From Thermanaerothrix sp. (lineage in GTDB: Bacteria > Synergistota > Synergistia > Synergistales > Synergistaceae): DNA of 36,697 bases. A program made the translations under genes and the position numbers. Positions within the stretch are counted from its first letter, which is position 1. Every line of letters starts with the position of its first letter. This document shows, one piece after another, positions 33,472 to 36,697 of the stretch. The stretch spans positions 1-36,697 of the forward strand of contig JAOACP010000021.1 in the NCBI GenBank assembly GCA_026417795.1. The letters are read 5' to 3'. The notes below the pieces were generated by a model that made no database searches, had not been told where the DNA came from, and saw only the letters and a program-made list of their open reading frames with translations.

Positions 33472-33548
33472 GCCGTTCAACCTCCTCTTATCGTTTGTCC
33501 TGTGGCCTTGTCCTTTTGTGTTTTTCCAATTTGCCCCCAGGGCGGTCC

Positions 33549-34499
33549 TTATCCTTGTCCTCTGATGAGCAGCCAGAGGAAGAAGAGGGCCCCTACGCCG
33601 GAGGTTATTATGCCCACCGGTATCTCCGATGGGGCCCAAAGGGTCCTGGCCGCCACGTCGCATAGCGTCAGCATGGAGCCCCCTATCATGGCGCTGGCGG
33701 AGAGGATCTCTCCCTGCCCCCTTGCGCCGGTCATCCTGGCCATGTGGGGGCCGAAGAGCCCCACGAAGCCTATGGGGCCGCACAGGGACACGCTGGAGGC
33801 CACCGCCATGGAGATCGTGGAGAACAGTATCAGCCGCACCGATTCCACCGGCACCCCCCGGCTCTTGGCCAGGATTGAGCCGCACCGGATCAGCTTTAGG
33901 TCTTGAAGGAAGAACCGGCACGCCAGCACGGTTATCCCAAGGGTCAGGAGGGCCGGCAGGAGTGGGTCCCAGCCTATCACCTGTATGCCCCCCATGGACC
34001 AGCGCATCATCCTGAAGGAGTCCGAGTAGCCCCCTCCGTACTGGATTATCATGTTGAGGCTTCCGAATAGGAAGCTGGCGGCCACCCCCGCCAGCATGAG
34101 CCCCTCCCCGGAGGGGTTCCGCCTTTGGGTCACCGCCCCTGCCGCCTGTATGAGCCCTATGGCCAGGGCGGAGCCCAGGAAGGCCCCGGCCCCCAATGGG
34201 ATGTTGAGCCCAAACCGTATGGCGCACACCGCCCCCAGCGCGGCGCCGGAGGACACCCCCATCACGTCCGGGGAGGCCAGGCTGTTCCTGAGCAGCACCT
34301 GGAAGACCGCCCCGCAAAGGCTCAAGGTGGCGCCGGTGGCGTAGCCCAGCAGCACCCTGGGAAGCCGCATCTCCATGAATATGGGGCTGTGGAGGGCTTT
34401 TTCAATCTCAAGGGGCACCTCCGCGGGGCCCATGAAGGGGCTTAGGATGATGATAGCCAGGGAGGCCATGGCCAGCCAAAGGTTACGTGGGCCTGTCAT
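33549..34499 (-). CDS. btuC: Cobalamin ABC transporter permease (FecCD family)
   Basis: 316 residues, about ten membrane spans. FecCD/BtuC strings: EMRLPRVLLGYATGATLSLC (RLPR), NSLASPDVMGVSSGAALG, SLNMIIQYGGGYSDSFRMMRWSMGG and CGPIGFVGLFGPHMAR (the typical GxIGFVGLxxPHxxR). It is the inner-membrane pore for cobalamin. ATG 34499 overlaps the btuD stop (ATGA); an upstream start at 34661 would lie within btuD. Iron-siderophore permeases share the family; the riboswitch and partner genes favour B12. Confidence 0.93.
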   Translation of the reverse strand: MTGPRNLWLAMASLAIIILSPFMGPAEVPLEIEKALHSPIFMEMRLPRVLLGYATGATLSLCGAVFQVLLRNSLASPDVMGVSSGAALGAVCAIRFGLNIPLGAGAFLGSALAIGLIQAAGAVTQRRNPSGEGLMLAGVAASFLFGSLNMIIQYGGGYSDSFRMMRWSMGGIQVIGWDPLLPALLTLGITVLACRFFLQDLKLIRCGSILAKSRGVPVESVRLILFSTISMAVASSVSLCGPIGFVGLFGPHMARMTGARGQGEILSASAMIGGSMLTLCDVAARTLWAPSEIPVGIITSGVGALFFLWLLIRGQG

Positions 34500-35293
34500 C
34501 GCAGCATGACCTCCGGCATCAAGCACCCCCTGCCCCGCTGGTCGGTGAGCATGACGAAGGGCACGTTGAAGACCTCCTCTAGCTCCGAGGGGCCTATCTG
34601 GTGCGGTGGAAGGGTGAAAAGCGCCTCCCCGTCCCTCATGGCCACCACCCGGTCCGCCCATGCCAATGCCAGGTTTACGTCGTGGGTCACCATCAGCATC
34701 CCCTTTTCTCCACCCGTCCCGCCGTCCTTAAGCGCCATGAGCAGGTTGAGCACCTCCTGTTGGTGCCGGTGGTCCAGGAACGCGGTGGGCTCGTCCAGCA
34801 GAAGACAAGGGGTCCCCTGTGCAAGGGCCGCGGCCATGAGGGCCCGTTGGCCCTCGCCGCCGCTTAGCTCCTCCATGGGGGTGTCCGCCAATGAGTCAAG
34901 CCCCACCACCCGCAGGGCCCCTTCCACCGCCTTGAGGTCCTCGGCCCCTAGGGGGTCGAAGGGCCCTTGCCAGGGGTACCGGGAGAGCTTGGCCAGCTCC
35001 CTTGGGGTCACCGGGGGGCGTCTTTCGGAGGGCTGGGGCACCATGGCCGCAATGCGGCTGATCTCCCTGGGCCTTAAGGTCCTAATGGGCTTGCCCATGG
35101 CCCATGCCTCTCCCTCGAAGGGCACCAGCCCCATCAGTGCCTTGAGCAGGGTGCTCTTCCCCGCCCCGTTGGGGCCTATGAGCGCCAGGGCCTCCCCCAG
35201 GCGAAGGGACAGGCTTAGGGCCTTCACGGCGGTCTTGGATTTGAAACGGACCGTGAGGTCCCGGGTCTTTAAGAGCTCATCCCCGTGGTTCAT
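34496..35293 (-). CDS. btuD: Cobalamin ABC transporter ATP-binding protein
   Basis: 265-residue ABC ATPase. Walker A GPNGAGKST (40-48), Q-loop in MVPQPSERRP (residue 87), signature LSGGEGQ (143-149), Walker B CLLLDEPT (163-170), H-loop in MVTHDVNLAL. It drives BtuC. ATG 35293 overlaps the btuF stop (ATGA) and has GGGAAG upstream; ATG 35320 is within btuF. A C-terminal extension of about 40 residues follows the NBD (EEVFNVPFVMLTDQRGRG), as in FecE/FhuC-type ATPases. Confidence 0.92.
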   Translation of the reverse strand: MNHGDELLKTRDLTVRFKSKTAVKALSLSLRLGEALALIGPNGAGKSTLLKALMGLVPFEGEAWAMGKPIRTLRPREISRIAAMVPQPSERRPPVTPRELAKLSRYPWQGPFDPLGAEDLKAVEGALRVVGLDSLADTPMEELSGGEGQRALMAAALAQGTPCLLLDEPTAFLDHRHQQEVLNLLMALKDGGTGGEKGMLMVTHDVNLALAWADRVVAMRDGEALFTLPPHQIGPSELEEVFNVPFVMLTDQRGRGCLMPEVMLR

Positions 35294-36330
35294 CGCTTCC
35301 CTGGGACCTCCTCTCCCCATATGGCGGAGGCGAACCCCTTAAGGGTCTTCGGCATCCTGGGGCCTGGACGTAGGTACAAGGTGCCCTCCAGTACCGCCAC
35401 CTTGTGGGACCTGACGGCTCCAAGCCACGGGAACGACCTCTCCCATTGGGCCAGGACGTTGTCCTTTTTGAACGTCTCCTTGCGGTTGAATGTGGAGGAT
35501 CCGTGGTAGAAGCGGCTGTCGCCGATTAGATCGATTATCACGTCGGGGTTCATGGCCATGAGCCCCTCAGGGTAGACCAGCGGGTATTGGGGGGAGCCTT
35601 TGGGAACGGCGTTGGTACCCCCCGCCATGGTTATCAGCTGGTCGTAGAATGTGCCGGGGCCTGCGGCGTAGAAGGACGTTATGCGGCTGCTTTCCATCTC
35701 CCGGGAGACGCACACCAGGACCTTGGGCTTCTTGGAGCTCCTGCGGGATTGGATGGCTTTGGCCGTTCGGTTCATCTGGGCCGTTATGGAGGAGGTGAGG
35801 GATCGTCCCTTATCGTTGACATTGCAGGCGGAGGCCAGTTCCCGTATCGATCTCAGCACGTCCTCCACGCTGTTCTGTCTTAGCATCACCCATGGTATCT
35901 TGGCCCTTAAGAGCTGCCTTGCCAGCGGGGAGTGGATGTCCTGGAGCACCACCAGGTCCGCCTTCATGGCCAAAAGCGACTCGATGCTCACGTCCGCGAA
36001 GCCCCCGATCTTAGGTTTGGAGAGGGCCTCCTTGGGGTGGTCGCAGAAGGTGGTGACCGCCGCCACGTTCGCTCCAAGTCCCAGGGCGAACAGGATCTCC
36101 GTGCCCGACGGCGATAGGGACACTATCCGCCTTGGGGCTCCGGCGGCTGGGCCGGCGGGGACCGCGAGGAGATGGAGAAGAAGAAGGACCGCCAGCCCGA
36201 AGGCCTTCGGAGTAGTTCCCCAAGGCTTTGGCCCGCCGGCGACGGACGAACGGGAAAAAACACAAAGGGGACCCCCGGCCCCCTTTTCACGATTCAAAAG
36301 ACCCGGATGATACATGCCCTCGCACAACAT
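35290..36330 (-). CDS. btuF: Cobalamin-binding periplasmic protein; start uncertain
   Basis: About 346 residues as drawn. A hydrophobic export signal (FGLAVLLLLHLLAVPAGPAAG) precedes a class III binding fold: RRIVSLSPSGTEILFALGLG, CDHPKEALSKPKIGGFADVS, ADLVVLQDIHSPL, a helical linker, and LVYPEGLMAMNPDVIIDLIG. It captures cobalamin in the periplasm for BtuCD. The start is unsettled. No ATG, GTG or TTG exists in frame between the upstream terminator and the signal. In-frame candidates are ATG 36330 (SD GGGGGGAG nine bases upstream, but that string is also the riboswitch P1 strand), ATG 36315 and TTG 36297. All would put the terminator inside the coding region. First gene of the B12 operon. Confidence 0.85.
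   Translation of the reverse strand: MLCEGMYHPGLLNREKGAGGPLCVFSRSSVAGGPKPWGTTPKAFGLAVLLLLHLLAVPAGPAAGAPRRIVSLSPSGTEILFALGLGANVAAVTTFCDHPKEALSKPKIGGFADVSIESLLAMKADLVVLQDIHSPLARQLLRAKIPWVMLRQNSVEDVLRSIRELASACNVNDKGRSLTSSITAQMNRTAKAIQSRRSSKKPKVLVCVSREMESSRITSFYAAGPGTFYDQLITMAGGTNAVPKGSPQYPLVYPEGLMAMNPDVIIDLIGDSRFYHGSSTFNRKETFKKDNVLAQWERSFPWLGAVRSHKVAVLEGTLYLRPGPRMPKTLKGFASAIWGEEVPGKR
36255..36287 (-). terminator. Attenuator terminator of the btuF riboswitch
   Basis: Minus-strand stem AAAGGGG (36286-36280) / CCCCTTT (36270-36264) with a GC-rich loop, followed by GTG and six T (36260-36255). It lies downstream of the cobalamin aptamer and before the BtuF signal sequence. Confidence 0.75.
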
Positions 36331-36334
36331 CCTT

Positions 36335-36535
36335 CCAGGCTCCCCCCGGGTTTTCTGGCTTGCGGGCCGCGGGGTCTTGTCCGGAGCTGCGGCACGGGGC
36401 CGCCGCTTTTGACCCGTCGGCTTGCTTACAGTAGCGGGGCTGCCCCGGATTCTCACCGGGTTGCCCCGAGGGGCCGTCGTATTTTTTGTATGTCCTTTTG
36501 TCTTTGCGACGTTGATCCGCCTCGGGGGGCTTGGG
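36335..36535 (-). ncRNA. Cobalamin riboswitch controlling the btuFDC-exbBD-tonB operon
   Basis: On the minus strand: GGTGAGAATCC followed by GGGGCAGCCCCGCTACTGT, a P6-region arm, and a 3' B12 box AAGCCAGAAAACCC. P1 closes as CCCAAGCCCCCCG (near 36534) with CGGGGGGAGCCTGG (near 36340). It is preceded by a consensus promoter and followed by an intrinsic terminator, so high cobalamin should switch the operon off. Confidence 0.93.
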
Positions 36536-36560
36536 TTTGGCAGCTCCCCGGGGCGGGAAG

Positions 36561-36589
36561 ATTATATTGCCTTAAATGGGCGGGGTCAA
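36561..36589 (-). promoter_or_regulatory. Promoter of the B12 uptake operon
   Basis: -35 TTGACC (36589-36584), 17-bp spacer, -10 TATAAT (36566-36561) on the minus strand. The start would be near 36554, just 5' of the cobalamin aptamer. This is the best sigma-70 promoter in the window. Confidence 0.88.
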
Positions 36590-36623
36590 CGAACTTATCG
36601 GATAAAGTGGGGTTTGGCTGCAT

Positions 36624-36685
36624 GTTGCCTCTCTTAAGAATCTAAACGAACGAGACGGGTTGCCTCATGTAAAAATCTAAACGAA
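36624..36685. repeat. Two imperfect 27-bp direct repeats, 35-bp period
   Basis: Read on the minus strand, both copies (36685-36659 and 36650-36624) share TTCGTTTAGATT at one end and GAGGCAAC at the other, 23 of 27 bases identical, separated by 8 bp. They lie 35-96 bp upstream of the btuF operon -35. The window ends 12 bp later, so further copies may be cut off. Confidence 0.75.
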
Positions 36686-36697
36686 GGCAGGGATCTT

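Noticed and set aside
33472-34317. N-terminal extension of exbB to 507 residues
   Set aside because: It runs out of frame through btuC on the same strand, and a strong SD supports TTG 33471.
36331-36456. N-terminal extension of btuF into the riboswitch (MRIRG start)
   Set aside because: It would code through the conserved aptamer core; composition and SD do not support it.
36624-36685. CRISPR array
   Set aside because: The repeats are 27 bp but the spacing between them is only 8 bp, with two imperfect copies and no cas genes.

Overview
The window is about 63% GC by eye and carries 37 protein genes that I can support, from a diderm (outer-membrane) anaerobic bacterium. A TonB/BtuB/TolC outer-membrane set, tungstate uptake, cobalamin salvage and several threonine/glycine-degrading enzymes fit an amino-acid-fermenting organism. 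My best guess is Synergistota, something like Thermanaerovibrio. That is inference from gene content and codon style, not a database match. The first 19 bases are the Tn5/Nextera mosaic-end adapter, so the left end is an assembly or contig end, not genome sequence.

Left part (1-12.2 kb): the 3' part of pheA (prephenate dehydratase); a 55-residue Cys-rich small protein coupled by an ATGA overlap to a cupin; then, on the minus strand, a tungstate transporter operon (tupA-tupB-tupC). The tup operon starts from a clear promoter and a Moco/Tuco-like riboswitch with an intrinsic terminator, and is followed by a SARP/BTAD-type regulator. A GntR/FCD regulator diverges from the threonine degradation pair tdh/kbl. 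After a shared terminator comes a minus-strand rarD - permease - ATPase - binding protein unit of the sulfonate/taurine/nitrate (SsuACB-like) family.

Middle (12.2-19.1 kb): a short-chain dehydrogenase diverging from rarD across a 26-bp palindrome; a dCache-type chemoreceptor; and a tight signalling unit of a YfcE-like phosphoesterase, a membrane triple-GAF diguanylate cyclase whose inhibitory site has lost its Arg, and CheW.

Housekeeping part (19.1-27.1 kb): PHP phosphoesterase, threonine aldolase, N-acetylmuramoyl-L-alanine amidase, GerMN lipoprotein-like domain protein, RNase PH, XTP/dITP pyrophosphatase, SecG, nicotinate phosphoribosyltransferase, L13 and S9, all on the plus strand and closed by a terminator.

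Right part (27.1-36.7 kb): a TetR regulator overlapping a TolC-family gene, then a complete vitamin B12 import cassette. btuB runs rightward behind one cobalamin riboswitch. btuF-btuD-btuC-exbB-exbD-tonB runs leftward behind a second cobalamin riboswitch and a consensus promoter. The two units converge with 19 bp between them. Together they encode the receptor, energy transducer, binding protein and ABC transporter needed to take cobalamin from outside the cell to the cytoplasm. Two imperfect 27-bp direct repeats lie upstream of the right-hand promoter at the window end.
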